Made by a program: the position numbers and the translations under genes | Part shown: positions 28,156-36,341 of the stretch, in pieces | How positions within the stretch are numbered: position 1 is the first letter of the stretch | Layout of the letters: the number at the start of each line of letters is the position of its first letter | DNA from: Cognatilysobacter claricitrinus | GTDB taxonomy: Bacteria; Pseudomonadota; Gammaproteobacteria; Xanthomonadales; Xanthomonadaceae | Reading direction: 5' to 3' | Length of the DNA stretch: 64,000 nt | Assembly (NCBI RefSeq): GCF_045866565.1 | Contig: NZ_BAAFZV010000001.1 | Coordinates: 310,001-374,000, forward strand | The notes under the pieces: generated by a model | Database searches by the model: none | What the model saw: the letters and a program-made list of their open reading frames with translations, nothing else | What the model was told of the DNA's origin: nothing

Positions 28156-28827
28156 TCAGGCGCGCTGGGTTTCCGGACAGTCCGGCTGGTTCTCCGGCCG
28201 CGCGATGTCGAACGCCGGCAGCGCGAGGCAGGCTTTCTCGATGCGCGCGATGGTCGCCCAGCGCTCGATGTCGACGCCGAAACGCCGCGCGTTGTAGAGC
28301 TGCGGCACGAGGCAGCAGTCGGCCAGCGTCGGCGCATCGCCTTCGCAGAATTCACCCGTGGCGGGATGGTCGACGAGCGACATCTCCATCGCCTCGAGGC
28401 CCTTCACGATCCAGTGCCGCACCCACTCGTCGCGTTCGGCTTGCGGCACGTTCCACTCGCGCTCGAAGTACTGCAGCACGCGCAGGTTGTTGAGCGGATG
28501 TACGTCGCAGGCGACCAGCTGCGCAAGCCCGCGTGCACGCGCGCGATCGCGCGCCAGCGAAGGCAGCAGCGGCGACTCCGGCCACGTCTCATCGAGGTAT
28601 TCGAGGATCGCCATCGACTGGCGGTACAGCCGGTTGCCGTGCTGCAGCACCGGCACCAGTTCCTGCGGATTGGTCTCGTGGAAATCCGCCGCGTGCTGCT
28701 CGCCGCCGTCGCGCAGCAGGTGCACCGGCACGGTCTCGTACGGCAGCTCCTTGAGCGCCAGGCCGATGCGCACGCGATAGGCGGCGCTCGACCGCCAGTA
28801 GGAGTACAGGCGCAGCGGCTCGCTCAC
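28156..28827 (-). CDS. maiA: Maleylacetoacetate isomerase (zeta-class GST)
   Basis: Glutathione-dependent isomerase that turns maleylacetoacetate into fumarylacetoacetate in tyrosine breakdown. The 223 residues carry the zeta-GST active-site motif YSYWRSSAAYRVRIGLALK near residue 9 and the glutathione-site block HETNPQELVPVLQHGNRLYR with QSMAILEYLDETWP. The C-terminal helical domain contains ADCCLVPQLYNARRFGVDI, typical of the family. The next gene upstream on the same strand is fumarylacetoacetate hydrolase, the following pathway step, 88 bases away. The rest of the pathway (hmgA, hppD) is not in this window. Confidence 0.95.
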   Translation of the reverse strand: MSEPLRLYSYWRSSAAYRVRIGLALKELPYETVPVHLLRDGGEQHAADFHETNPQELVPVLQHGNRLYRQSMAILEYLDETWPESPLLPSLARDRARARGLAQLVACDVHPLNNLRVLQYFEREWNVPQAERDEWVRHWIVKGLEAMEMSLVDHPATGEFCEGDAPTLADCCLVPQLYNARRFGVDIERWATIARIEKACLALPAFDIARPENQPDCPETQRA

Positions 28828-28915
28828 GACACGTCTCCGCGAAGGAAGGCAGTCACATTAACCGGCCGGCGCGAAGACCGCGTGCCGGCCATGCGCCGTC
28901 CGTCGTCGCTGCCGG

Positions 28916-29902
28916 TCAGCGCGTGTGCGCTTCGATGCGCTGCTCGATCGCACCGAAGATGCTCGCGCCGTCACGGCCGAACATCTCGATGCGCACGGTG
29001 TCGCCGAACGACATGAACGGCGTGGACGGCTTGCCCTGCTCCAGCGTTTCGACCACGCGCTTCTCGGCGAAGCACGATGCCCCGAGCGACGTGTCTTCGT
29101 TCGCCACGGTGCCCGAGCCGACGATCGTGCCGGCCGACAGCGGGCGCGTCTTCGCCGCGTGCGCAACCAGCTGCGCGAAGTCGAACTGCATGTCGACGCC
29201 AGCTTCCGGCGCACCGAACCACGCGCCGTTGATGTGCGTCGTCATCGGCAGGTGCACCTTGTTGCCCTGCCATGCGTCACCGAGCTCATCCGGCGTCACG
29301 AATACCGGGCTCAGCGCCGAGCGGGGCTTGCTTTGCAGGAAGCCGAAGCCCTTGGCGAGCTCGTCCGGAATCAGGTTGCGCAGGGAGACGTCGTTGACCA
29401 GGCCGATCAGCTGGATGTGTCCGGCGGTTTCCTCGGGCGTCGCCGCCATCGGCACGTCGTCGGTGATCACCACGACTTCGGCTTCGAGGTCAATGCCGTA
29501 GGTCTCGCTCGGCACGCGCACGGCGTCGCGCGGTCCGTAGAAGCCGGCGCTGGTGGCCTGGTACATCAGCGGATCGACGTAGAAGCTCTGCGGCACCTCG
29601 GCGCCACGCGCGCGGCGCACACGCTCGACGTGCGGCAGGTAGGCGGAGCCGTCGACGAACTCGTAGGCGCGCGGCAGCGGCGCGGCGAGCTCGGCCATGT
29701 CGACGTCGAACGCGCCGTCGGCGGTGCCCGCGTTCAAGGACTCGTAGAGCGCGTTGAGGCGCGGCGCGGTGTTCGACCAGTCCTCGAGCGCGCGCTGCAT
29801 CGTCGGCGCGATGCCGTTCGCGCGCACGCCGCGTGCGAGGTCGCTCGAGACGACGATCAGCGTGCCGTCGCGGCCGCCTTCCTTGAGGGATCCCAGCTTC
29901 AT
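28916..29902 (-). CDS. Fumarylacetoacetate hydrolase family protein
   Basis: Cleaves fumarylacetoacetate to fumarate and acetoacetate, or a related beta-diketone. The ATG at 29902 gives MKLGSLKEGGRDGTLIVVSS and 328 residues; a longer in-frame reading to 30046 is arginine-rich and unsupported. The metal- and substrate-binding core is seen as ETYGIDLEAEVVVITDDVPM, LIGLVNDVSLRNLIPDELAK, GFGFLQSKPRSALSPVFVTP and GTIVGSGTVANED. These match the bacterial FahA class of about 330 residues. Adjacent maiA supports a tyrosine-catabolic role. Confidence 0.92.
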   Translation of the reverse strand: MKLGSLKEGGRDGTLIVVSSDLARGVRANGIAPTMQRALEDWSNTAPRLNALYESLNAGTADGAFDVDMAELAAPLPRAYEFVDGSAYLPHVERVRRARGAEVPQSFYVDPLMYQATSAGFYGPRDAVRVPSETYGIDLEAEVVVITDDVPMAATPEETAGHIQLIGLVNDVSLRNLIPDELAKGFGFLQSKPRSALSPVFVTPDELGDAWQGNKVHLPMTTHINGAWFGAPEAGVDMQFDFAQLVAHAAKTRPLSAGTIVGSGTVANEDTSLGASCFAEKRVVETLEQGKPSTPFMSFGDTVRIEMFGRDGASIFGAIEQRIEAHTR

Positions 29903-29978
29903 CGCATGCTCCAGAGTCGGGCGCCCGCGGCGCGATGGTTTCAATTGTAACGGTCGCCCCGGAACGCGCGACGCGGGA

Positions 29979-30722
29979 TCAGTCGTCGCCCTGGAACGCC
30001 TGCGCGCGGTAGGTGAGCACCAGCGTGTCGCGATGTCCGGCGTCATCGCCGTCGTCGGGCTGGATCGGCGTCGATTCGTGGATTACGCGGGTGTCGTCGA
30101 GCAACAGCGCCGACCACGGCTCCTCGAGCGTGAAGCGCTCGCCAGCCGGGCCGTTGGCGTCGAACACGCGCGTCTCGCCGCCCTTGATGCCGTGCCGGCC
30201 GACCAACACCACCGCGACGAAATCGACGCCGTCACGATGCGCGCCTTCCGGCGTCGGCCGGCCGAGTCCGCCGGCGGTGTCGATGCGGAACTGGTGCGCT
30301 TCGACGAACCAGCGTGGCTGAGGACGGATGGAGGCGAACATCGCGCCCAGCCCACGCAGCAGGCCGGCGAAACCCGGCGCGGCGATGACGCCATCGTCGA
30401 TCGGGTCGAACCACCGGTGCATGCCGCCGTGCAGTGCGTTGTAGTCGAGTGGCTGCCAGTGCGCGCGGTGCGGCGCCTGCGCGATCGAATCGCCGTCGAC
30501 GACGAAGCACGAATGCCGACGATGCCGGTAGCGGCCGCCGTCGCGCAGGTAGGTGTCCGGCGGGAGTGCGTCCCAGCTTGGCGCGAGCGCGTCGAGCGCC
30601 TCGACGGCGGATGCCGCGAGTGTCGCGATCGAAGCGGCATCGACCACTGCGTACCCGCGCTCGCGCAATCGTTCGCCGGCGACATCGAGTGGCACGACTG
30701 GCGGCGGAAAGCGGGCGACCAT
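29979..30722 (-). CDS. 2OG-Fe dioxygenase family (PF10014-like, IDO/BsmA type)
   Basis: A 247-residue protein from the ATG at 30722. It resembles the family that includes L-isoleucine 4-hydroxylase (IDO) and BsmA. Iron ligands are His-x-Asp in PEGAHRDGVDFVAVVLVGRH and a distal His in DDTRVIHESTPI. The segment YNALHGGMHRWFDPIDDGV and the conserved FVEAHQFRI precede the active site. It would hydroxylate a free amino acid or small molecule using 2-oxoglutarate and O2; the substrate cannot be told. It reads in the same direction as fahA, 76 bases upstream of it, and lies just past the tRNA-Gln terminator. Confidence 0.84.
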   Translation of the reverse strand: MVARFPPPVVPLDVAGERLRERGYAVVDAASIATLAASAVEALDALAPSWDALPPDTYLRDGGRYRHRRHSCFVVDGDSIAQAPHRAHWQPLDYNALHGGMHRWFDPIDDGVIAAPGFAGLLRGLGAMFASIRPQPRWFVEAHQFRIDTAGGLGRPTPEGAHRDGVDFVAVVLVGRHGIKGGETRVFDANGPAGERFTLEEPWSALLLDDTRVIHESTPIQPDDGDDAGHRDTLVLTYRAQAFQGDD

Positions 30723-30738
30723 GGCGGCTCCTGATCCC

Positions 30739-30772
30739 GAAAACGCGAAGACCCGCACGCGGCGGGTCTTCG
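30739..30772 (-). terminator. Rho-independent terminator downstream of tRNA-Gln
   Basis: An 11-bp stem (CGAAGACCCGC at 30746-30756 with GCGGGTCTTCG at 30762-30772) has a five-base loop, and on the minus strand is followed by GCGTTTTC. It sits 22 bases after the tRNA 3' end and just before the dioxygenase gene, so it separates the tRNA from that gene. Confidence 0.85.
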
Positions 30773-30793
30773 GTTGGCTTGTTCAGCCATGTA

Positions 30794-30868
30794 TGGCAGC
30801 CCCGGATGGATTCGAACCACCGAATGCCTGAGTCAGAGTCAGGTGCCTTACCGCTTGGCGACGGGGCT
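30794..30868 (-). tRNA. tRNA-Gln (anticodon CTG)
   Basis: A complete 75-base tRNA with encoded CCA. The acceptor stem AGCCCCG pairs with CGGGGCT, discriminator G then CCA. The D arm reads GCCAAGCGGTAAGGC, the anticodon arm is CCTGA-CTCTGAC-TCAGG with anticodon CTG for Gln codon CAG, and the T arm is GGTGG-TTCGAAT-CCATC. The order and spacing match E. coli tRNA-Gln closely. It has its own promoter and terminator. Confidence 0.97.
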
Positions 30869-30869
30869 A

Positions 30870-30905
30870 TGTAACGAATTTTACCGCGATGGATGCTGAC
30901 GGCAA
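30870..30905 (-). promoter_or_regulatory. Promoter of tRNA-Gln
   Basis: A -35 box TTGCCG (30900-30905) is separated by 16 bases from a -10 box TAAAAT (30878-30883), placing the start about ten bases downstream at the mature tRNA 5' end. The -35 box lies within the loop of the hairpin that follows rpsI. Confidence 0.75.
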
Positions 30906-30919
30906 GCCCGACAGCATCC
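30891..30919 (-). terminator. Possible terminator hairpin after rpsI
   Basis: GGATGCTG (30891-30898) and CAGCATCC (30912-30919) form an 8-bp stem with a 13-base loop just after the rpsI stop. Only a TAAAATT follows on the minus strand, and the loop holds the tRNA -35 box, so termination here is weakly supported. Confidence 0.4.
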
Positions 30920-30931
30920 AGTGAAACGCGA

Positions 30932-31324
30932 TTAGCGCTTCGAGAACTGCGTGGCGCGGCGAGCCTTGTGCAGGCCGACCTTCTTGCGCTCGACCTCACG
31001 GGCGTCGCGCGTCATGAAGCCGGCGCGGCGCAGGTCACCCTTCAGCGCTTCGTCGTATTCGACCAGTGCGCGTGCGATGCCGAGGCGGATTGCACCGGCC
31101 TGGCCGGTGATGCCGCCGCCGGCGACGGTCACGACGACGTCGAACTGCTCGGTCGACTTCGTCAGCTCGAGCGGCTGACGCACGATCATGCGCGCCGTCT
31201 CACGGCCGAAGAACTCGTCCAGCGGACGCTGGTTGACGGTGATCTGCCCCGAGCCCTTGCGCAGGAACACGCGGGCGGTGGAGGACTTGCGGCGGCCGGT
31301 GCCGTAATTCTGCTGGGTTGCCAT
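30932..31324 (-). CDS. rpsI: 30S ribosomal protein S9
   Basis: The 130-residue length and sequence are standard: MATQQNYGTGRRKSSTARVF, GSGQITVNQRPLDEFFGRET, GGGITGQAGAIRLGIARALV, and a C-terminus ending in the ATQFSKR tail that reaches the P-site tRNA. It is second in the rplM-rpsI operon, with 12 bases between the rplM stop and its own start. Confidence 0.99.
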   Translation of the reverse strand: MATQQNYGTGRRKSSTARVFLRKGSGQITVNQRPLDEFFGRETARMIVRQPLELTKSTEQFDVVVTVAGGGITGQAGAIRLGIARALVEYDEALKGDLRRAGFMTRDAREVERKKVGLHKARRATQFSKR

Positions 31325-31336
31325 GTTCGTCTGACC

Positions 31337-31765
31337 TTAGATGTCGAGCGGCTGCGGCTGCTGCGCGGCGTGCGGGTGCTCGGCACCCTTGTAGACCTTG
31401 AGCTTGCGGTACATCGCGCGGCCCAGCGGGCCCTTCGGCAGCATGCCCTTCACCGCGATCTCGATCACGCGCTCCGGATGGCGCTCAAGCGCCTGGGCGA
31501 GCGATTCGGTCTTGAGGTTGCCGACGTAGCCGGTGAAGCGGTGGTACTTCTTGTCCTGCAGCTTGTTGCCCGTGACCGCGATCTTGTCGGCGTTGACGAC
31601 GACGAGATAGTCGCCGGTGTCGACGTGCGGGGTATAGACGGGCTTGTGCTTGCCGCGCAGGCGGCGGGCGAGCTCCGAGGCCAGGCGGCCCAGGGTCTTG
31701 CCATTGGCGTCGACGAGGTACCAGTCGCGCTGGACGGTCTCGGACTTGGCGATAAAGGTCTTCAT
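31337..31765 (-). CDS. rplM: 50S ribosomal protein L13
   Basis: The ATG at 31765 gives 142 residues, the same length as the E. coli protein, starting MKTFIAKSETVQRDWYLVDA. The family blocks GRLASELARRLRGKHKPVYT, DYLVVVNADKIAVTGNK and VKGMLPKGPLGRAMYRKLKV are all present. It is an early-assembly 50S protein and the first gene of the rplM-rpsI operon. In-frame reading upstream to 31936 is not supported. The likely promoter lies about 100 bases upstream, leaving a 5' leader long enough to hold regulatory structure, though I see no defined one. Confidence 0.99.
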   Translation of the reverse strand: MKTFIAKSETVQRDWYLVDANGKTLGRLASELARRLRGKHKPVYTPHVDTGDYLVVVNADKIAVTGNKLQDKKYHRFTGYVGNLKTESLAQALERHPERVIEIAVKGMLPKGPLGRAMYRKLKVYKGAEHPHAAQQPQPLDI

Positions 31766-31872
31766 GACAAAACTCTTGGTGGGTGCATGGTCGGGCTGAT
31801 TGGGAGCGCCGGATGGCGTCCGAACTTCGCCGCGCGTTGTGGGGACCGGGGTCCCGCGAACAAAGAAGCGGA

Positions 31873-31902
31873 ATTCTAGCCGCCCGGGCCGGCTTCGTGC
31901 AA
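31873..31902 (-). promoter_or_regulatory. Likely promoter of rplM-rpsI
   Basis: TTGCAC (31897-31902) and TAGAAT (31873-31878) are separated by 18 bases, a good sigma-70 arrangement. The start would fall near 31866, leaving about 100 bases of leader before the rplM ATG. The same CGGCTAGAATTCCG context occurs in front of etfB. Confidence 0.65.
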
Positions 31903-31934
31903 GCCGCGCCAAGACCGCGCTAGGATCGGCCGCC

Positions 31935-33092
31935 ATGCCCCTGCCCCGACCGCCCTCGGCCGACCCGCTGGTCGCGCTGGCCGACCAGTGCGTGCAGTGC
32001 GGCCTGTGCCTGCCGGCCTGCCCGACCTACCGGCGCGACCGGCTTGAGACCGAATCCCCGCGCGGACGGATCGCCCTGGTGCGCGGCTGGGCGCTCGACG
32101 CGCTGGAGCCGACCGGCGCCGGCGACACGCATCTGGACCACTGCCTCGCCTGCCGCAGCTGCGAGGCCATCTGCCCGGCCGGGGTGCGCTACGGCACGCT
32201 CCTGCAAGCCGCGCGCGAGCGACAGCGCGATCGACGCAGGGTCGGCTGGCGACAGGCCGTGCTCGAAACCCTCGCCGCTCGACCGCGACTGCTCGCCGCC
32301 CTCATGACGCTTTACCGCGGTCTGCATCCGCTGCTTCCGGCCGCTTGGCAGCCGCTGCCGAGGCCGCCGCAGCCGAAGCAGTCCCGCACTGTCGTAAACG
32401 AAGCGGCGACACGCGCCGCGTTGTTCGTCGGCTGCGTCGCACGGGCGTACGAGCCAGCCGCCCGCGACGCCCTGAGCCGCCTGCTCGTGGCATGCGACGT
32501 CGAACTCGTCGCGCCCGACGCGCAGACCTGCTGCGGCGCCCTGCACGCGCATGCCGGTGCGAGCGAGGCCGCGAATGCCCTCGCCCGCACGAATGCGAAC
32601 GCGTTCGCTGATGCACCGCTGGTGCTGACGCTCGCCAGCGGTTGCCATGAAGCGGTTGCCGAGGCAATGCCGGCGTCGAGCGAAACGCTCGACGCGATCG
32701 AGTTTCTCGCGCGCCACGCCGATCGCCTGCATTTCCGCCAGGCGCGCCATCGCGTCGCGCTGCACCTGCCGTGCACGCAGCGCAATGTCGTGCGTAGCGC
32801 GCCGGCATTGCGACGGCTGCTTGCACGCGTGCCGGATCTGGACATCGTCGACCTCGATGCCGGCTTCGGCTGCTGCGGCGCCGCTGGAACGGCGATGTTG
32901 ACCGATGCCGACCGCGCTGCGTCGTTCCGCGCGCCGCTTGTCGCGCACGCCCATGCCGCCGGCGTGAGCGAGGTGCTGAGCGCGAACATCGGTTGCCGGT
33001 TGCACCTCGCGAACGGCACCGCGTTGCCGGTGCGCCATCCGCTCGAATTCCTCGCCGACCATCTCGACAGCGCGCGCGCATCACCGCAGTAG
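31935..33092 (+). CDS. GlcF-like (Fe-S)-binding protein
   Basis: A 385-residue protein from the ATG at 31935. Two ferredoxin-type 4Fe-4S motifs lie near the N-terminus: CVQCGLCLPACP (about residues 16-27) and CLACRSCEAICP (about 72-83). The C-terminal part has two CCG-domain signatures, PDAQTCCGALHAHAGASEAA and LDAGFGCCGAAGT, which bind a second cluster or a heterodisulfide-like site. This arrangement is that of glycolate oxidase subunit GlcF and related D-lactate dehydrogenase partners. No GlcD/GlcE flavoprotein gene lies nearby, so the partner is unknown. It is divergent from rplM and precedes coq7 by nine bases, so it probably shares a transcript with it. Confidence 0.88.
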   Translation: MPLPRPPSADPLVALADQCVQCGLCLPACPTYRRDRLETESPRGRIALVRGWALDALEPTGAGDTHLDHCLACRSCEAICPAGVRYGTLLQAARERQRDRRRVGWRQAVLETLAARPRLLAALMTLYRGLHPLLPAAWQPLPRPPQPKQSRTVVNEAATRAALFVGCVARAYEPAARDALSRLLVACDVELVAPDAQTCCGALHAHAGASEAANALARTNANAFADAPLVLTLASGCHEAVAEAMPASSETLDAIEFLARHADRLHFRQARHRVALHLPCTQRNVVRSAPALRRLLARVPDLDIVDLDAGFGCCGAAGTAMLTDADRAASFRAPLVAHAHAAGVSEVLSANIGCRLHLANGTALPVRHPLEFLADHLDSARASPQ

Positions 33093-33101
33093 ACTGCGCG
33101 C

Positions 33102-33743
33102 ATGCAGACCCGACGTCTTTCGCCGCTCGATCGCTGGATCGACACCGCGCAGCGCGCGCTGGAAACCGTGGCCGGTGATCCGCCCGCGATGCGCGCGAAT
33201 CCCGCCGCCACGCAGGGCGACCTGGTGCTCGACGACGCCGAGCGTCGCCACGCCGCCGGCCTCATGCGCATCAACCACGTCGGCGAGGTCTGCGCGCAGG
33301 CGCTGTACGTCGGCCAGGCGTCGGTCGCGCGCGATTCGCGCACGCGCGATCACCTTTTGCACGCGGCGCAGGAGGAAACCGACCACCTCGCCTGGTGTGC
33401 CGAGCGCCTGCGCGAACTCGATAGCCGGCCGAGCCTGCTGAATCCCCTGTGGTACGCGGGTTCGTACGCGATCGGGCTCGCCGCCGGCCTGCGCGGCGAC
33501 GGTTGGAACCTCGGTTTCGTGGTCGAGACCGAGCGCCAGGTCGAAGCGCACATCGACGAGCACCTCGCCTCGCTGCCGCCTGCCGACGTGCGCAGCCGCG
33601 CGATCCTCGAGGTGATGAAGGACGACGAGATCCGCCACGCCGACAATGCCGAAGCCGCCGGCGCGCGCGTGCTGCCGATCCCGATTCCGCAGGTGATGGC
33701 TGCGGCGTCGAAGCTGATGAAGACGGTCGCCTACCGCATCTGA
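33102..33743 (+). CDS. coq7: Ubiquinone biosynthesis monooxygenase Coq7
   Basis: Di-iron hydroxylase acting in a late ubiquinone step, converting 3-demethoxyubiquinol to the hydroxylated form. The 213-residue protein has the two ferritin-like iron-binding pairs: AGLMRINHVGEVCAQALYVG with the Glu ligand, then EETDHLAWC, and in the second half VVETERQVEAHIDEHLA and KDDEIRHADNAEAAGA. It is a membrane-associated cytosolic enzyme. The glcF-like gene ends nine bases upstream. A strong bidirectional terminator follows, separating it from the convergent speD. Confidence 0.97.
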   Translation: MQTRRLSPLDRWIDTAQRALETVAGDPPAMRANPAATQGDLVLDDAERRHAAGLMRINHVGEVCAQALYVGQASVARDSRTRDHLLHAAQEETDHLAWCAERLRELDSRPSLLNPLWYAGSYAIGLAAGLRGDGWNLGFVVETERQVEAHIDEHLASLPPADVRSRAILEVMKDDEIRHADNAEAAGARVLPIPIPQVMAAASKLMKTVAYRI

Positions 33744-33763
33744 CCGGGCAACCGCCGCAACGA

Positions 33764-33793
33764 AAAAGGCCGGCGAGCGCCGGCCTTTTCTTT
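33764..33793. terminator. Bidirectional terminator between coq7 and speD
   Basis: AAAAGGCCGGC (33764-33774) and GCCGGCCTTTT (33779-33789) form an 11-bp stem with a four-base loop. There are T-runs in both orientations, so it can end the convergent coq7 and speD transcripts. Confidence 0.92.
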
Positions 33794-33809
33794 ACGTCGC
33801 GAACCTCGA

Positions 33810-34604
33810 TCAGTCGACGAGGTTGCGGCCGTGGTAGAGCTCTTCGATCTCGCGCTTCAGGCGCGCTTCGATCTTCAGGCGATCCTTGAACGACAGGTTC
33901 TTCGCCTTCTCCTCGAAGAGATACGTGTCGAGGTCGAATTCCTTCAGGTGCATCTTCGTGTGGAAGATGTTTTCCTGGTAGACGTTGACGTCGAGCATCT
34001 CGTAGCGGTTCTTGATGTTCTTCGCCAGGTAATCCTGGATCGAATTGATCTTGTGGTCGATGTAGTGCTTCTTGCCCTTGATGTCGCGGGTGAAGCCGCG
34101 CACGCGGTAGTCGAGCACGACGATGTCGGACTCGAAGCTCTCGATCAGGTAGTTCAACGCCTTCAGCGGCGAGATCACGCCGCAGGTGGCCACATCGATG
34201 TCGGCGCGGAACGTCGCGATGCCATTGTCCGGATGCGTCTCCGGATACGTGTGCACCGTGATGTGCGACTTGTCCATGTGCGCGACGACCGCGTCGGAGA
34301 TCAGCTCCTTGCCGGCGTCCTTGCGCTCGATCACCGGTTCTTCCGAGATCAGGATCGTCACCGACGCACCCTGCGGGTCGTAGTCCTGGCGCGCGATGTT
34401 GAGGATGTTGGCGCCGATGATCTCGGCGACGTCCGTCAGGATCTGCGTGAGGCGGTCCGCGTTGTACGCCTCGTCGATGTACTGGATGTAGCGCTGGCGC
34501 TCATCCTCCGATGCGGCGTAGGAGATGTCGTAGATGTTGAACGACAGCGCCTTGGTCAGGTTGTTGAATCCCTGTAGCCGCAGGCGCGGCAGTGGCTTGA
34601 CCAC
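33810..34604 (-). CDS. speD: S-adenosylmethionine decarboxylase proenzyme
   Basis: Makes decarboxylated SAM for spermidine synthesis. The 264 residues equal the length of the E. coli class 1 enzyme. It is made as a proenzyme that cleaves itself before Ser113 in MDKSHITVHTYPETHPDNG, which becomes the pyruvoyl cofactor. The block IATFRADIDVATCGVISPLK and the C-terminus (KDRLKIEARLKREIEELYHG) match the family. The start MVKPLPRLRLQGFNNLTKAL is family-typical. A speE gene is not in the window. The gene is divergent from clp, with 185 bases between them. Confidence 0.98.
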   Translation of the reverse strand: MVKPLPRLRLQGFNNLTKALSFNIYDISYAASEDERQRYIQYIDEAYNADRLTQILTDVAEIIGANILNIARQDYDPQGASVTILISEEPVIERKDAGKELISDAVVAHMDKSHITVHTYPETHPDNGIATFRADIDVATCGVISPLKALNYLIESFESDIVVLDYRVRGFTRDIKGKKHYIDHKINSIQDYLAKNIKNRYEMLDVNVYQENIFHTKMHLKEFDLDTYLFEEKAKNLSFKDRLKIEARLKREIEELYHGRNLVD

Positions 34605-34732
34605 GTGCGTGGATCCCGGTGAATGAACGAAGGCGCGGGATTATGGGGCAACTGGGGTGATGGGGGAACGAATGGCGCCCAACGCCATGCCATCAGGCTT
34701 GGAACCGCGGGCAAAAACGAAGAGTGACGGGA

Positions 34733-34761
34733 TTGGCCCTTTGCGCCCAATCGTCTATATA
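34733..34761 (+). promoter_or_regulatory. Candidate promoter of clp
   Basis: TTGGCC (34733-34738), a 17-base spacer and TATATA (34756-34761) form a reasonable sigma-70 promoter ahead of clp. The start would fall near 34768, about 22 bases before the ATG at 34790. A shifted -10 reading TATAGT at 34758-34763 is also possible. Confidence 0.6.
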
Positions 34762-34789
34762 GTCGGTTAATTCCCATAGAGCCCGGCCC

Positions 34790-35476
34790 ATGTCCCCCGA
34801 CCTGGCAACCCCGCACGTTCCGCGTCGCCCACAGAGCCCGTTGATGCCCGACAACGCGGCGATCGACCGGTTCCTCGCCCACTGTCACCGCCGTCGCTAC
34901 CCGTCCCGCACGGACGTGTTCCGCCCGGGCGACTCGGCGACCACCCTGTACTACGTGATCTCCGGCTCGGTGAGCATCATCAACGAGGAAGAGGACGGTC
35001 GCGAGCTGGTGCTGGGTTATTTCGGCCCGGGGCAGTTCGTCGGCGAAATGGGCCTGTTCATCGAAAGCGACCGTCGCGAGGTGACCCTGCGCACCCGCAC
35101 CGCGACCGAGCTGGCCGAGATCGGCCACGAGCGCTTCTACGACCTGCTGATGACCCGGCTGTCGACCGACGCGCCCAAGCTGCTGTATTCGATCGGCGCG
35201 CAGATTTCCCGTCGCCTGCTCGACACCAGCCGCAAGGCCGGCCGCCTGGCCTTCCTCGACGTCACCGACCGCATCGTCCGCACCCTGCACGACCTGTCCA
35301 AGGAGCCGGAGGCGATGAGCCACCCGCAGGGCACCCAGATCCGGGTGTCGCGCCAGGAGCTGTCGCGGCTGGTGGGCTGCTCGCGCGAGATGGCCGGCCG
35401 CGTCCTCAAGAAGCTCCAGGCCGACGGCCTGCTCCACGCACGCGGCAAGACGGTCGTCCTCTACGGCACACGCTGA
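34790..35476 (+). CDS. clp: CRP-like global regulator Clp
   Basis: A 228-residue CRP/FNR-family regulator. The cyclic-nucleotide fold covers about residues 30-145 (RPGDSATTLYYVISGSVSII, GQFVGEMGLFIESDRREVTL), joined by the long dimer helix to a winged helix-turn-helix at about 180-225 (IRVSRQELSRLVGCSREMAG, RVLKKLQADGLL). In Xanthomonas Clp is inhibited by cyclic di-GMP and activates extracellular enzymes and polysaccharide genes; that is family knowledge, not visible here. The EAL protein at 49246 could feed into it. The placement next to speD is conserved in Xanthomonads. The GNAT gene follows after three bases, suggesting co-transcription. Confidence 0.97.
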   Translation: MSPDLATPHVPRRPQSPLMPDNAAIDRFLAHCHRRRYPSRTDVFRPGDSATTLYYVISGSVSIINEEEDGRELVLGYFGPGQFVGEMGLFIESDRREVTLRTRTATELAEIGHERFYDLLMTRLSTDAPKLLYSIGAQISRRLLDTSRKAGRLAFLDVTDRIVRTLHDLSKEPEAMSHPQGTQIRVSRQELSRLVGCSREMAGRVLKKLQADGLLHARGKTVVLYGTR

Positions 35477-35479
35477 GCG

Positions 35480-35938
35480 ATGACCCGCTTCGAGGAAGCG
35501 CCCGACGGGATCCGCGTGCGTGACGCGCGGATCGGCGACGCCAGCGACGTCGCCCGCCTCCTCGAACTCCTCGGCTACCCCTGCAGCCGCGACGACGCCT
35601 CCGAGCGCATCGCGGTGGTGCTGTCCGACCCCCGCCAGCGGCTGCTGCTCGCCGAGATCGGCGGCCACGCCTGCGGGCTGGTCGGAGTGGAATTGCGCTA
35701 TTCACTCGCCCGCGGCGCCGAACAGGCGCGCATCACCGCGCTCGTGGTGATGCCCGAATGCGAGCGACAGGGCGTCGGCCGTCGTCTGCTGCGCGAGGTC
35801 GAATCGATCGCGCGCCAGGCCGGCGCGGCGCGGATCGAGGTCACGGCGGCATCGAGCCGCGACACCGCGCACGCCTTCTATCGCGGCTGCGGCTATACCG
35901 ACACCTCACTGCATTTCGCCAAACTGCTGGGCGACTGA
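35480..35938 (+). CDS. GNAT family N-acetyltransferase
   Basis: A 152-residue acetyltransferase of the GNAT fold. The acetyl-CoA pyrophosphate loop is VMPECERQGVGRRLLREVES (R/Q-x-x-G-x-G/A type) near residue 95, and beta-4 reads ARITALVVMPE. The C-terminal block TAHAFYRGCGYTDTSLHFAK is typical of small-molecule or peptide GNAT enzymes. No substrate signature is visible. It starts three bases after clp, so translation or transcription is probably coupled. Confidence 0.88.
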   Translation: MTRFEEAPDGIRVRDARIGDASDVARLLELLGYPCSRDDASERIAVVLSDPRQRLLLAEIGGHACGLVGVELRYSLARGAEQARITALVVMPECERQGVGRRLLREVESIARQAGAARIEVTAASSRDTAHAFYRGCGYTDTSLHFAKLLGD

Positions 35939-35990
35939 CACCGGACATTGGATTCGACGCGACACCACGCGCGTCGCACCAGGAGGCGGC

Positions 35991-36335
35991 ATGTACACGG
36001 GAAGCTGTCATTGCGGCGCGGTGGCCTTTCGCGTCGACGGGACGATCGAGCGCGTCATCGAGTGCAACTGCTCGCACTGCAGTCGCAAGGGCATGCTGCT
36101 CTGGTTCGCCCCGCGCGACGCGCTGCACATCGAACGCGGCGAAGATGTGTTGACCGAGTACCGCTTCAACAAGCACGTCATCCAGCACCTGTTCTGCCCG
36201 ACCTGCGGCTGCCAGCCGTTCGGACGCGGTACCGGCCCGGACGGCAAGCCGATGGCGGCGATCAACGCGCGCTGCCTCGAGGACGTCGACCTCGAGACGA
36301 TCGAGCGCGTGCCGTTCGACGGCCGATCGCGCTGA
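35991..36335 (+). CDS. GFA family protein (CENP-V/GFA zinc fold)
   Basis: A 114-residue member of the glutathione-dependent formaldehyde-activating enzyme family. Zinc-binding cysteines are in SCHCGAVAF, ECNCSHCSRKG and FCPTCGCQPFG, the full set expected for the structural and substrate-side zinc sites. An AGGAGG-like site precedes the ATG. GFA proteins are named for S-hydroxymethylglutathione formation, but most family members are uncharacterised. It is convergent with the HAD gene, seven bases away. Confidence 0.9.
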   Translation: MYTGSCHCGAVAFRVDGTIERVIECNCSHCSRKGMLLWFAPRDALHIERGEDVLTEYRFNKHVIQHLFCPTCGCQPFGRGTGPDGKPMAAINARCLEDVDLETIERVPFDGRSR

Positions 36336-36341
36336 GGCGAC